DNA of 64,000 nucleotides from NCBI RefSeq assembly GCF_037975245.1, contig NC_092561.1, positions 3,026,501-3,090,500 of the forward strand, in the 5' to 3' direction. The translations under genes were made by a program, and so were the position numbers. Below, one piece after another: positions 23,294 through 35,290 of the stretch. The notes below the pieces were generated by a model. That model saw nothing but the letters and a program-made list of their open reading frames with translations, searched no databases and had not been told where the DNA came from. Origin of the DNA: Apostichopus japonicus (lineage: Eukaryota > Echinodermata > Holothuroidea > Aspidochirotida > Stichopodidae). The first letter of the stretch is position 1. Each line of letters starts with the position of its first letter.

Positions 23294-23869
23294 TAATCAC
23301 TATTAATAACGATTAAATAGTTCAATTTCATTTGGTAATGATCTATTCACTTTTCTCCTGAAGTACTATTGAATCATCATGTCAACATTTGAAACAATAA
23401 TGGCGGTCACAGATTTTCCAAATTTCATGAAGTCATCACTCGGGCAGCAGTATGTATGTGCACCGAAAGAAATCATTATGGCGAGAGCACTGAGAACACA
23501 TTATATGATACAAATTTTAGTAACAGTATTAAATACCTTATGTTCAAAGACCATCTGCAATCGCTACTGGGAATAAGGGACGCCGTTTGTGTTAAAAACA
23601 GGTACATTAAAACAACCATATCCAGAGATGAAAACATTATCAAGAAGTTGCTGGAGGGGTGAGGGGGGTTGGGGAGGGAGGGTCAAGTTATGTTTTGTTA
23701 CATGTGATTGTCACAATGTCCTCTTCCGGAATAGCATTTTAAGCGATTACACTCTTTGAATAAATGAAATGACATTTAAGAAATGATGTATCACCCTGAT
23801 ACCACCTAAAAAAACATAAGATTATTTTCCCGGGTTATTGAAAATTGTTTTCATATCTCCCACGATAAT
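23294..23869. other. Intergenic DNA between minisatellite and duplicated block
   Basis: There are two overlapping 65-68-codon frames without motifs and a G-rich patch at 23655-23685. No gene is supported. Confidence 0.5.
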
Positions 23870-24984
23870 ATTATATGTACCATGATATTGTCGGCCTGGG
23901 TCCTCCTTTGCTTTACACAATGAAACGGGCACACAGAGAAATAAACACAAGATAACTCAAGTTTTTGTGATTCACTCTCTAATTACCGTGTTACTTCAGA
24001 ATTATAAATGAAAAATAATAAACAGTAGTGATGCACATTTTAACCGAAAAAGTATATCTGAAGTCGAACGGAACTTAAAGTTATTTGTTTTAACAAGTGC
24101 ATTGAAACTATAATAGCTGACTACATGAATATAAAAGGAACGCAAACATAAGAAATACATCTCAAAATATATTGTTCTAATAGACTATGTAATGCTTCGC
24201 TGAAGATTATAACTAAGTTGAATTATACACGAAAAAGCCAACGCGAGGGCTATCAAGTTTACTGCTCAAACACAATCGACGTTCTTTGACACTCAATAGT
24301 GGCGAAAGAATATTTTCTGGAGGCTACAAAATTTGATGGATTGTAAATTTAATTTGCCAAATCCCTAAACTCCATCTAAAACTTTCACAAACGGCCTTCT
24401 CTGCATAACACGTATTCATTTGAGATTAAAAACAGGCAAATGTAATTTACCAAAAGGTAAAAATTTGACTTTTCAGTTTGTCACAAGAGTGAAGGGGATG
24501 GTAGAAACACACCCCCTGTAACTCCTGTACAATCCCATCCCCTTTGTGACAAAATGTCAACCAGTTTGGGTTTGTGATCATTCCCAAATGTCATTTCTTC
24601 GATCTCAAAATCATTAAACAAAGAAAATTAAAACAACTAAATTTACCTTATATCAATTCAAGGTAATGAAAGCGTAGTAATTAATACATGGAAAAGATTG
24701 TAGGCCTTTACTAATATTTCTCCTAATATTAGCTTTCTGCAAAGCAATATATGTACAACACGTACCAAGTATCGTGGCAGTTAAGGTCGTTCTGTTACGT
24801 GCACGAAAAAATCACGTAATACACACAACGTACTTCTTAACATTATTATCATTATACGAAAATTAAAAATATGGATTACAACTTAGCTGTTTTGAACGTT
24901 ATGTTAAAAGTTTTGGAACTTGTAACTTTTAATAAAAATCGAATTAAGAAATGTACATTTGTTTCATTTGATGAAAATATGATT

Positions 24985-25480
24985 ACATGATCCCAGTACA
25001 ATATATAACATAATAATTATGATCAATAGTAAATATATACAGAAAATGAAAGTTATAGCCGTTTAGTCAAATGCAATATTTGATATAAAATGACGGAAAA
25101 GCCTAAAACACAGTAGCATAAGAGAACTGTCGGACAATCGAGAATCCAAACAGCTAACATCACAAGAGAACAACAAACCGACAGATAGATATAATGGATA
25201 TTTTGTTAAAAATGCTTTAACATCATCCGCCGATCTAAACTTTCTTTGACTTGTTTTACATAAAATGAAAATAGAAAATGGAGGTTTAGGGCCCGTGGTC
25301 AATAAGAAGGCCAGGAAATTTTGGGATAAAGAATGATTTGCGTTACATAATATACATGAGGAAATATGCACACTTCAAAGAGAGGGCCGGCGGGTTGCGT
25401 TCTCGGGCTCTCCCGCGCCCTGCCCTGGAAGCCCGTACACGTGATCTATACATGAATATTCTTTATGATAACGACTAATA
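24985..25480 (+). repeat. Dispersed repeat module, copy 1
   Basis: It runs from ATGATCCCAGTACA through TATATACAGAAAATGAA, AGTAGCATAAGAGAACTGT, GACAGATAGATATA, GAGGGCCGG and CCCGTACACGTGATCTA. It shares order and spacing with 25800-26270 and 57445-57885. An open frame on minus (25063-25371) falls inside it and is not conserved in the other copies. Confidence 0.85.
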
Positions 25481-25534
25481 TGTCGGGTATATACATGATC
25501 CCAGTACAGTCCATTAGCATCATATTCAATTTAT

Positions 25535-25660
25535 CGGTAGTAAATATATACAGAAAATGAACTAGTTTCCGTTTATTAATAACACAATATTTGAGAACGG
25601 TAGTAAATATATACAGAAAATGAACTAGTTTCCGTTTATTAATAACACAATATTTGAGAA
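25535..25660 (+). repeat. Perfect 63-bp tandem duplication
   Basis: The unit beginning CGGTAGTAAATATATACAG and ending ACAATATTTGAGAA occurs at 25535-25597 and 25598-25660 with no difference. This implies a very recent slippage event or an assembly artefact. Confidence 0.95.
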
Positions 25661-25799
25661 AAATCTACGAAAAACCTTAAAACTGTTTTGAACAAATATG
25701 ATAAAAGTTTTGGAACGTGTAACTTTTAATATAAACTAAAATTGGAAAAATTGAATTAAATACGTAAATTTGTTAGTTGTTTCATTTGAGAAAAAAAAT

Positions 25800-26270
25800 T
25801 GGTTATTTACATGATCCCAGTACAGTGCATTAGCATACTAATGAGTTTATCAGTAATTAATATATACAGAAAATGAAACAAATTTTATTTTGATTCAAAT
25901 TGAGGAACATTTACGGAATACCTTAAAATTCAGTAGCATAAGAGAACTGTGACGGACAATCGACACGACAACAGACGGATAGATAGATATAGTTTATACT
26001 TTTTTTTTAAAGAATGCTTTAATATTCATCAGCCGATTGACATTTTCTTGGACTTCTTGTAAATAAAATGCTAGCAATGGTCTCGGTTCGTGGTCAATGA
26101 GGGGGCCAGGAAAATATGTGATAAAGAAGAACGATTTGCGTTACAGAATATAGATGTGGAAATATGAAGACTTCATAAAGAGGGCCGGAAGTTCACGTTC
26201 CCGAGCCCTTCCGCACCCTAGAAGCCCGTAAACGTGATCTACACATTAACATTTTCTATGATTATGACTT
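25800..26270 (+). repeat. Dispersed repeat module, copy 3
   Basis: It has the same ordered landmarks as copy 1: CATGATCCCAGTACAGT, TATATACAGAAAATGAAA, CAGTAGCATAAGAGAACTGT, AGATAGATATAG, GAGGGCCGG and CCCGTAAACGTGATCTA. It is diverged by substitutions and small indels. Confidence 0.85.
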
Positions 26271-26744
26271 GTAAATGCCAAATTTGATATTAACTCTGAA
26301 AATTGAATGAAATGAAGTTTTGTAGCGATAGATTCATAATTTTAGCTATAAACTTACACCATCCCCTCCCTGTATGTTTCACTCCCAAACCATTATTATT
26401 GTTTGAGCATATTGTATGATTTAATTATCGTATTACTTGAAGCAGTGTATTTGTGATTCATCTCACTGTTGACATAGGGTAACTATTTATAATGTAGTTA
26501 ACAAAGTTTTGAAATATCTTTTGTCATTCAGTGATTTTTCTTGTCGTGATAAATGTATCGAAATCGAAAAAAAGAAAGAAAAATTAGCAGGTATCTTGAA
26601 AAGAATTTTCGTACGCAAAGAAGATACTGTGTTGTGCTGAAAGTTAACGGAATTTATGATGTGTATTCTTTATATCATAAACCTCCACAGTTTATCAAAA
26701 CTGAAATTTTGTGAGCCGTACAACAAGTTATTTCCAGCTGTAAT

Positions 26745-26750
26745 TTTATT
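26745..26750 (-). promoter_or_regulatory. Candidate polyadenylation signal of the very-large GTPase gene
   Basis: TTTATT on plus reads AATAAA on minus. It is about 215 nt past the annotated stop and about 100 nt past the next in-frame stop, a normal distance for either. Confidence 0.45.
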
Positions 26751-26847
26751 TATAATATGTACACTTTATGACTGAAGTAAATTAATAGCGTTCCCATCTT
26801 TTTATATTATATTTTACAGCTATGACTTCGTTTCTACTATGTATAGT

Positions 26848-26964
26848 TTATGACTGAACTACTTCGGATTCATCATCTGACGCGCTTTCAGATTCATCAT
26901 CCGAGGGACTATTAGAACTCGCAGAATCTGCTTCTGTGCTCTCCTCAGAATCTGAATCATCCTT
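26848..26964 (-). other. In-frame acidic extension beyond the stop codon of the very-large GTPase
   Basis: After the TAA that ends the long exon (26967-26965), the same frame stays open for 38 more codons to a second TAA (26850-26848). The extension is almost entirely Asp, Glu and Ser, with motifs DDSDSEES, SPSDDESES and SDDESEVV. Such compositional coherence is not expected of a random 3' UTR in AT-rich DNA. It is probably the ancestral C-terminus cut off by a nonsense change. Stop-codon readthrough, an allele difference or a base-call error are alternatives. The context TAA-A is not a known strongly leaky one. Confidence 0.6.
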
Positions 26965-29900
26965 TTAATCTGCAACAAGCTTCTGTTTGTCATTAGCGTC
27001 CTTAGTGTGTTGGTTTTGACTGGTTCTAATCTCCGTCTTTAATTGTTTATCATCGATTAAGCTTTGTAAAGCTTCTTCTTTTGTAATATTTAACCAGCTG
27101 TCAGGGAAATCTAAATCATAGTCCTCAGAGGAACGCTCCATCATATCTACAAACACCCATTGCCAGAATAGTTTACCAGGATCATTTGTAGAAGGAAGAA
27201 TTTCCCAGTCTGGGTAAAACCGTTTGTAATTTTTACAATGGAATTCTTTATCAGTTATCGTACACATTGTATAAGGAAGAAGGACGGATGAAGAGCAATC
27301 CTCTAATACCAGCCTATTAGTACCAGGGTATCTTTCTCCTGCCATGCCTCTAGGACGATGTAAATGAGAAGAATGTATTGTGTGACTTTTCAGAATATTA
27401 TCACAGAACATACCACACATTGGACAGGTTTTCTTACAAACATTCGATAGTCCTGCTGCTATTTTCAAGGATGAGCGGTTTAATTCAGGACAGTCGTATT
27501 CCTCCCATGGATCCCATTGACTTATTCGCTCTTTTAAATGACAAGAGACTTCCAGAGGACGAGGATTATCATAGATGTCGTATGTACGTCGCACTGACGA
27601 GTCTATATCAAATGTCTCTAACAGACGACCGATCCAGTCTTGATATGGGTCATTGCGATCTAAATTATTCTCCAATTTGGTCAGACCGTCGCGGACCGTT
27701 ACAAGTATTCTACCACATTCTTTCTTTTCTGTATCAGCACTGTCTGTTTGTAAGTACTCGCAGTAGCCATGAGACCATGCCATAATGTCACACATACTAT
27801 ACAATAAATCACCTCCCCAATGATGATCCATCATGTGTTGGCTCTCGTATTCTAAAACGTCCCAAGGTAAACTCAATCGTTTAGTCAGTTCACTGTAATC
27901 AAAATTCTTTACAAAATGTTCATATTTTTTCCTTAATTCACTTCTAATGTAGTAATAAAGGACCTCTGATAAGCTGTATTCCAAGTCACTTTGCATTACA
28001 AAACTACCAAACGTTTCTCTCACTATACCATTTTCCCGGTAGAAATAACTACTGTAATTATCATCACTAACCTCTGTATACTGAAAAACCTCAGTAAATG
28101 CCCTACCACATAAGTGCATAAGTCCTTTTGCAATTAAACTATTTGGTAGTTTTATGTCACCTGTCTTTTTCGAAAGATTTTTTAGTGTTTTTCGAAATAG
28201 CAATTGAAAAAAATTGCTATCAAAATGCTTTCTAGTTTGACCCTTGAGCTCATCTATCGATGATTCAATAGATTGTATCATGGTATTGATAGCTTCCTGT
28301 TTTTCTTTTTGAATTATTTCATTTTCCGGCGTTTCGCTTTTCCTTTCACTAGTGCTTTTATCTTCTTTGCGAGTAGTAACTCTATTTTTAATCCAAGCGT
28401 TGACCTGCTTATCGTTGATGTACTTTGAACAATCTGATAACTCGATGTGTTTCTCTATTCCTCCTTCCTTTGATAATAAATTATGAATGTCGCTCCCTAT
28501 AGCCATACCTCGTGTCATTCTTAACAACAACTTATCACATAACGTTTTAATATGAGACGGCGATATTAGGATTTCTGTGATACCACTCTCTTGTTTGATT
28601 TCTTTCGTCCATTTTTCCCACAATTCATCCAGTTCATGTTTATATCTGGGATGTAAATTGTGACGCCGTGAATAAATTAGGTATTCATCGAATCTAATTG
28701 CATGCGGCAATTCTTTAGTAACTGCCCTTGTACTTGCTACTTCTTTGACGTCAGTAATCATCCTCATCAACCATTTTGGTCCCAGATTTGGCAAATTATG
28801 TTCAAGTTTCTTAATCTCGTATTCTTCCGTTATCCTATGTTGTGCTTGTTGTCTTGCATCTTTCACTGCAATATGAACATCCTCCAGGAATCCTCGTTTA
28901 TGTCTAGAAATCATGCTCTTGCGAGGATGGTCTAAAACGTACTTTTCTACTAAATCTCTCAGTAGTTCGCTTTGCCTTTCAACTTCATCTTTTAAATCTA
29001 TTATCAATGACTCAACACTGTGACCTTTTTTTACTGCAGATTTGACATCGCAAAGGCAGTCATTAGATTTATCCATTATTGCTTGTCTCATTTGCACTAT
29101 CGATTGATTATAATAGAGGCAAAACTGATTGTAATCTACAGCTTTGACACTGTCCTTAAAATTAAAGACAAAGTTTTCCTCCTTAACGGCGCTCCATACA
29201 TCTCTCACGCGATCTGTGAATGTAGATAAGGTTAAATCTGGAGTGATTATTTTATTTCTGATATCTCGTAAAAGTCTTCGTTTTATTTTGATAACTTTCT
29301 CTCCATACATATGATTTGGGGGCGCCATTCCTCCGGTCCATAGGCTGGGCACGTACTGCATATCTTCGTCAAATTTTAAATCTACAACGTCTGAAAAATC
29401 CTTGTAACGACCCTCCAAGCCTTCTTCTTCTGCAGCAAACTTTGTCGCCTCATCAAGTGTTTCTTTAATCTTGTCCGTATTGCCTTTATTTCTGTCTGCT
29501 GCTGTTAGATCAGATACTCGTTGTTGAATTATTTTACATCTGCATTCTAAATCAACCTCTTTCATCCGCATCAGCGCATGCGCGGCTATTTGTAATATAT
29601 CGGCCACATCCGGACCGATGTTTTCACCACTTATGTTAAAAATCGTTACGTTAGCAATACTCAGTGCGAACGTGACCAGTTCATTATCAAACCTATGGTC
29701 ATCGTGGCCAATAGACTTTATTCCTTCAGTGTCAACGATAATGAAATACTTGAAACCCAACTCTTTTGCGAGGGTTTCTTCAATTTTCAGAAATCGAGCA
29801 AAGAGACCACGTGTACAACGTCCTGCGCGAACAGGAAACCGTAAACCAAACATATTGTTAAGGAGGGTGGATTTACCACTACTCTGAACACCAACCACAC

Positions 29901-31766
29901 TAATTACAAGAACCCTTGGATCGTGTAAATGTTCTGTCATTTTGTCAAGAACCGCGGTAATCCACGTTATTGGTACAAACCCAGTGTCACCATCCATCAA
30001 TTCAAATGGATGCATCTGTAAAGCTAAACTCATAGCTATCGACGGAAACAAAGGTATATCAGCCGTTTCCTTTGATAGGGCATGTTTGTCATAACTATCC
30101 ATGTATGCCTCGTACAGTTGACCCATCTCTCTTAGAAAATGTTCACTTCCTAAATTTTCACATCTGAACTTCTTCAATACAACAACGTTAGTGTTATCGT
30201 CAATGTTCTGGTTTGTCGAATGACACGCATCTATATTCTCACAACTTGTAACTGCTTCTTGTAGGTCTGACCTATTTACTTCTTCAGAGTCTTTGTTTTC
30301 TGCAGTAGAGATTAATCTCATAGTTTTGATTGTATCTTCACTTACTACTTCTTGTATCTTGTCATGAAGAAAACAAAATATGTACTGAGAACGAGCGAAG
30401 TTGTTTTCTGTGTCCTTTATACCATTGTAAAATATTTTCATCGTCTGTGAAAAGTGATTTTGAAGTTGTGTTTCTCTTTTGTTTTTCTTTCCTGTATTGG
30501 TCTTTTCTCTGTGTTTTTCAAAAGACCAATCTTCCCTAATATTATCTGAATCAAATCGAGTTCTATCTAATTGGACCCACTGCTGCCATGATTCTTGTAG
30601 CGGGAAACATTTCTTCTTGAATTCTAGACAGCTTTTGAACGGAATACTCTGGAATATATCATTGATAAGCTTCCTTGCATTTTGGTTCTCATTTTTCTCG
30701 TCATCAAAATCTATATCGCTGTCTGAAATTTTAGTCACATTTTCCAGTGTACCGTAAGCTTTACCTCGCTTGTAGCATCGACTTACAAATTTACATAATT
30801 TTTGTTCTAGGCAGTTTATTTGAGTTTCCCCTACAAGTATCGATTGACTATTTAACAGGGGTCTCATATCCGGGATATTCGTCTCTTTTCCAGTTACTTC
30901 GATGAACAGAGATTTAGTGGACGCGCTTTTAATATTTCTAACGTACTCTTCAGAATCTACCTTGTTTACTTCTGAAACAAATATTATGGTCAAGTCTGCT
31001 GTTTTGCAACAAAACTCTGTTTGGATCGGGAAAGCTCTACAATCGCCTCTTAAATTTAGAAATGTTGTTACATTCTTGATTGTTTCTTTCTCTGTGCCTT
31101 TCCGAGGAAGAAACCAAATGCTCTCAACAGTTCCTAGTGAATATTTTGGCTTCACTTTGTCACTTTCGCTATTTAAGAAAAAATGATGTAAATCATATCC
31201 TTGACACAAAGACAACATGCGATTAAGTATTTGTGACTTAGAGATATACACATCGCCAATTCGCAAAATGGCCACAGTAAACGTTGGGTGCGTTATAATG
31301 GATTTTTCTAGGGAGAATGGATCATCTTGTCCTTGCCATTTTTTGACGATTCTACGGCAAGCCCAACGAAGTATTTCAGGTTTCTTTTCTCTTACCCCTT
31401 GGAGGAGGAAAGGCACTGCCAACTGGCAGGCTGATAGTTTCTCTAAAATATCTTGTCTGAGAAAGTCATCAGAACAATGGAGAAGACTAAAAATGAAATC
31501 GCGCATACTGATATTTTCTGGAAGAAGATTCTGAGATAAAACAATCCTGTGGTCTAGTGAAGTGATTTTCTGCCAGAATGTGTGCATTAAACTGGTGTTA
31601 GTACTGCAATCACGTACAATAAGAAACTCTTGCAGAGTAAGTTTGTTATAATGTTTACCAACTAAACCGACGCATTCTAGTAAATCATCGAAGGTTTTTG
31701 GTAGGTCGTCTTCCTCTTCATCATTCGAAGATTCTGGTTCACTTGGAAAATCATGTTCGCTGTCAT
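26965..31766 (-). CDS. Very-large GTPase exon 3 (4.8-kb exon: VLIG N-region, G domain, Cys/His C-terminus)
   Basis: The acceptor TTGCCTATATAG lies before ATGACAGCG. The open frame continues upstream to 31806, but that part is intron. The exon opens with an acidic stretch (PSEPESSNDEEEDD), then conserved blocks such as SMRDFIFSLLHC and LACRRIVKKW-like text, the complete G domain, and a C-terminus ending LVAD. One giant exon is the classic gene structure for this family. Confidence 0.92.
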
Positions 31767-33777
31767 CTATATAGGCAATTGAAAAGAACGAAAAGTTATG
31801 AAACAATACTTTATATTCAAATCATGCAGGTTTACATAGATATCGGTTAGGCTCAAATCCAGTTCATTATCACGGAGTTAGAGCTGTTAATTTAAGCAGA
31901 AGCGAAACCAGGGAGAGAGAGAGGGGGAGGGGGTGGTTGCAACGTGTTTCGAACTTGATTTTTGTAATTAATAAATGAAAAACAGTCTACAGATCTCCTT
32001 TTGGGTCACTTGGTAAGGAGTTACCTGCATACACCTTCACCCACACGTACTATTAGGTAGTTGTAATTTATCTTTAATATGTAAAGAGATACGTTCCTAA
32101 TCCTCTCTTCTAAGCCTTTAATTAAATTGCTTTCAATTTTCAGCACACGCACGCAAAGTCGAATTAAGAATATTGGTAAACTTACGAAAATACTACTGCC
32201 ATTTCGCAATGTACGCCCTCTTCATGAAATTAAATTTTCTAAATCGGAAGGAGATATCCCTCCCGTTACAAACTTCCCCAGAACGGACGTCAGAAAACCA
32301 CATCCACCTATTACAATTCGTAACAGTCGTAGTGTCATCAATCTTTAATTCTCTGACTTTTAAGTTGAGAACAAACTTTGGCTTTCCCCCCTAGCACCAC
32401 AAAGAATAGCTTCGTCCCTGCAGCTTAGTATCCGTAAAATTAAAATGTCACGTAAACTGATAGTTCTCTTCAAATATTCAGTATGTGACGGCTTTCACTT
32501 TACGTTCTGTTTATAGTTTTGTGTTACGGCGGAGAGTGATATCCAATAATTGAAGCGTTTGGGATTTTATGAATGTATCGAGTTACCCCCCCCCCCACCC
32601 CGACTCGCATTACAATACCACCTTGAACTATTACCCGGGGTTTTATGAATTTCGAAGCGATATTTAATACGGTAATTAAGTCGGTTATATGAGGAAATAG
32701 CTTATTCTAGTCACTTTTGAAGTTAGTGATTCGAGGCAATTTTTCCGACAAAAAGATAATATGCTGAATATGTTTTCGTTACCTTTCCCGTATGCAAAAT
32801 TGCACACAATGTTAGCTGCATCGCGATTGCGGACCTTCATCAGAGCAGCTTCTAGCCATGACAGATCATTCTCTGTAAATAACCCGTTGTTTCCAATGTT
32901 TGCCAAAACTTTTGGTTGTACACCCGTGTCTTTGAACCTAAAATTCTTATCCTCATCTTTTGCTATATCCACTAATTTTTCCAGATCTTCTGTGCTAAGT
33001 TCAGCTTCAACTTCAGTTAGCATATTCAAATATCGAGAACCTGTAAACATTATGAATAAGAAAAACGTTCTATCAATTGCCAAATAGCTCAAAAGAGAGA
33101 TAAAATATGATTTACCAAATCCCGTTTTTAATTTATATATTCGGTATATATATATATATATATATATATTAATTTGTTAGTATTTTGATCGTAGAGTTGA
33201 TAATGACTCAATTTTGGCAAGGTCCGGTAGCTAAAGCCCTGGTTCCGCATATGTAAAGTCTATAACATCAGGGAATTATTCGGTGATCAAAAAATTATGT
33301 TCTTCATGGTTGATAGCTCGAGACTATTACTTTCAAAAGAAATGTCGTCATTTAACCTGGTTGACTTTAAAAAAATATATCATGAGTAGTGGATTTAGCT
33401 ATATAAATTTTTAAGCAGAAACCAATTTTCATAGAAAGAGATGATTCACTGGGTTTAGGAAACATTCTAGTATTAAAATATCCAATAACGTTAGAAGGCA
33501 AAATCGAATACTTTTTAGTGTAGTTAGTAAAGCAAACCGACTTCAACAAGCAGTGAGAATAACAAGTGAAAGGAGATTCATGACATGTGTTGGTCCGGGA
33601 CCTTAATACAGGTATAAAGAAAAGAAAGGAATACAAATCAGTGATTAAACCCTTAGCGGTAAACCACAATGCAATATGCATACGATTATAAATATGTTTC
33701 AATAACATACTGTTCTCTTCGTGAAACGTCTTTCGACGCTTCGCAGGTTGAATTCCACTCGGTTCTTCTGCATCCAT
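26965..33777 (-). CDS. Interferon-induced very-large GTPase (VLIG/GVIN-like) with N-terminal death-effector-like domain, about 1708 aa
   Basis: Large GTPase of the VLIG/GVIN/URGCP group, cytosolic or nuclear in vertebrates and interferon-inducible there. The role here, probably cell-autonomous defence, is inferred. Coding exons (minus): 33777-33711, 33040-32783 and 31766-26965. All introns are GT/AG and both junctions are phase 1, giving 1708 codons plus TAA. Residues 1-22 are a basic leader containing AKRRK. About 24-108 form a death-effector-like domain. About 109-700 are the VLIG N-terminal region. The P-loop GVQSSGKS is at about 734-741, DTEG at about 787-790 and a candidate G4 RVSD at about 858-861. 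A long helical region follows. A Cys/His module starts at Cys1552 (CKKTCPMCGMFC) and runs on to HSSHLHRPRGM, as in family members. The long exon has no lesion. A broken paralogue lies 4.8 kb upstream of this gene. See the separate entry for the acidic tail beyond the stop. Confidence 0.9.
31767..33710 (-). other. Introns of the very-large GTPase gene
   Basis: Intron 2 is 31767-32782 and intron 1 is 33041-33710. They contain a GA-rich patch at 31912-31935, a poly-C run at about 32587 and a TA run at about 33145-33170. The open frames on plus here lack motifs. Confidence 0.75.
32783..33040 (-). CDS. Very-large GTPase exon 2 (death-effector-like domain)
   Basis: The acceptor is TTCATAATGTTTACAG and the donor GGGAAAG|GTAACG. 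It is 258 nt, phase 1 to phase 1, so it is a symmetric and shuffle-competent exon. The product has a helical pattern with LSTEDLEKLVDIAKDE near the start and GLFTENDLSWLEAALMKVRN near the end. This resembles the helix 2 and helix 5 regions of death effector domains, where a GLLxxxNLxxLxxLLxxI pattern is typical. Recognition is by pattern only; a CARD or other death-fold member is possible. Confidence 0.75.
33711..33777 (-). CDS. Very-large GTPase exon 1 (basic leader)
   Basis: ATG at 33777-33775 in AAGATGG context; 22 codons plus one base to a good donor, AACA|GTATGT. The split Ser codon (A + GT) continues into exon 2. The peptide contains AKRRK, a possible monopartite nuclear localisation signal. 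The open frame runs on upstream of this ATG, and a further upstream exon cannot be ruled out. Confidence 0.7.
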
Positions 33778-35290
33778 CTTCCCTTCACGGATTGTGTAGA
33801 TCACTCAAGTGTAGCATCAACTGCAGAGGGAAGATTGCTTCACGTTAGGACACGCTATTACACTACCAAACCCGACTATCAACACTACATAGTGTTAGTA
33901 CCTATGAACACGGCAGGGTCGCAAAAATAATCATTAATGTCTTTCAAATCGTAAAATATACATATATTGGTAGACACTTTCTACTAGTCATAAACGAACA
34001 ACAATACCCGCAAATTGTCTTAGATTAAACTGCGAGAGTAATTTATTTATTTAACAGTTATTTATGTAGATTTTGAGTAAACTAGTTACATGTTCAATAT
34101 TTCTTTTAATCGACTTCACAGTTTATATTAATTCACATACAATATTAATTCATTAATCTTACATAAGGCGTTGTGACGAACTGGCAAAGTTACAAATAAC
34201 CAATCATTGCACAACTTTTTGTTTACAGATGTAAGTCTGTTGATGTACAGCTCAAACAACTGAACAATAAAAAGGACGCATTATTCAGAGGCGCTCACAT
34301 TAGGAACAAACCAACATACCAATAGTTGTTTCCTTTTTTTAATGGGACTTTAATAATAAGCACTGTTTAGTAGTTTAACATCATACCCCGCAAAGTAGTT
34401 CTTGGTTGCACAGTATTACAAAAACAAAATGGCGATCTGAGGTCTCACGGTGTGGGATCAAAGTGCACTCTTTCTCTTTGTCCCGAAGTTTAATTACCAA
34501 AACGCAATTGTTAGTCTTTCAAAGGCTTCCATGTTTCGTTTCCTATGTTGCGATATATCCGTAACCTGACTTCACATTTAACGAAATTTTAATGGATCTT
34601 TTCTCGGTTTGATTAGAAGCCGTATCTTCCTTACAGTAATATCAACGGATCACTTTTAAACGATCGAAAGATATTGAAACTAAACACGATACTACCAGAA
34701 AAGAAAATCCAGCTAAACTCACCACGATATTATTAGACCTATGCGATGGATATTGATATTTCTTCGGTCGGATTTGGTAAGCAATACCTTATAAAACCAC
34801 CATTGGTTCGATAGTCATTAAGCATGCACACTTAAAATCACCCTATTGCAAAGGATATTGAACAGTCCATGAGTTGACCTACTTATGTGTGTGCAGTAAT
34901 ACATGTGTAAGCTGTTTTTCATACGTGAGTAGAATGTAGCTTGAATTTATCGTTCAAAGTTCATATTTACCCAGCGAAATTTCGCAATTTCAAAACGCCA
35001 GAGTAAACATAAACATCGACAAGGTTCATCAAATCGTATTTGTCACATTGCAAGGAACCAGCTATTAAATAGTTTAATGGATGAAAAAGTCTGTAAAAAT
35101 GGGTCTACTAACGACCAAATTGTATTTTATGGCCATCTCTACAAAACAGCGATTTTTTTTTTGACCTGCGTAATCAAAGCTGCAGCACTGATCATTCTTA
35201 CTAGGCTGACAATCAAAGGCAGCGAATCCTATTCAAAATGGTGTGCTTTGTTTTTGAAAAATCTACAAGGCAATGCGCCGACCCACACGT
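33778..35290. other. Upstream region of the very-large GTPase gene, no gene recognised
   Basis: It presumably includes the promoter for the minus-strand gene. I looked for an interferon-stimulated response element-like GAAA-N2-GAAA arrangement close to the start and did not see one. Nothing else can be called. Confidence 0.4.

Larger units (their letters stand above)
23870..26385 (+). repeat. Segmental duplication block a2 (partner at 56.3-58.0 kb) with internal repeat copies
   Basis: It aligns in the same orientation with 56340-58030. Shared landmarks include ATATCTGAAGT.GAACGGAACT, GAGGGCTATCAAGTTTAC-like text, TTACAACTTAGCTGTTTTGAA, ACATGATCCCAGTACAGTCC, GAGGGCCGG and TATAAACTTACACC. This copy is longer because a module beginning at ATGATCCCAGTACA and ending near AAGCCCGTA..CGTGATCTA is present about three times (24985-25480, 25490-25660 partial, 25800-26270). 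It sits 0.6 kb beyond the 3' end of the intact large GTPase gene. Confidence 0.9.

Noticed and set aside
25063-25371. 102-codon minus-strand frame
   Set aside because: It lies inside a dispersed repeat module and is not open in the other copies.
27378-27785. 135-codon plus-strand frame inside the GTPase gene
   Set aside because: It is antisense to a well-supported coding exon. Other plus-strand frames within 26.9-31.8 kb and 38.6-43.2 kb are shadows too.
31767-31806. Extension of the long GTPase frame to 31806 as the real N-terminus
   Set aside because: The first codon is TTG and the segment is the polypyrimidine/AG end of an intron. The phase-matched death-effector-like exon upstream is a better start.
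33778-34000. Interferon-stimulated response element upstream of the intact GTPase
   Set aside because: I searched by eye for GAAA-N2-GAAA or its complement near the start codon and did not find a convincing match.
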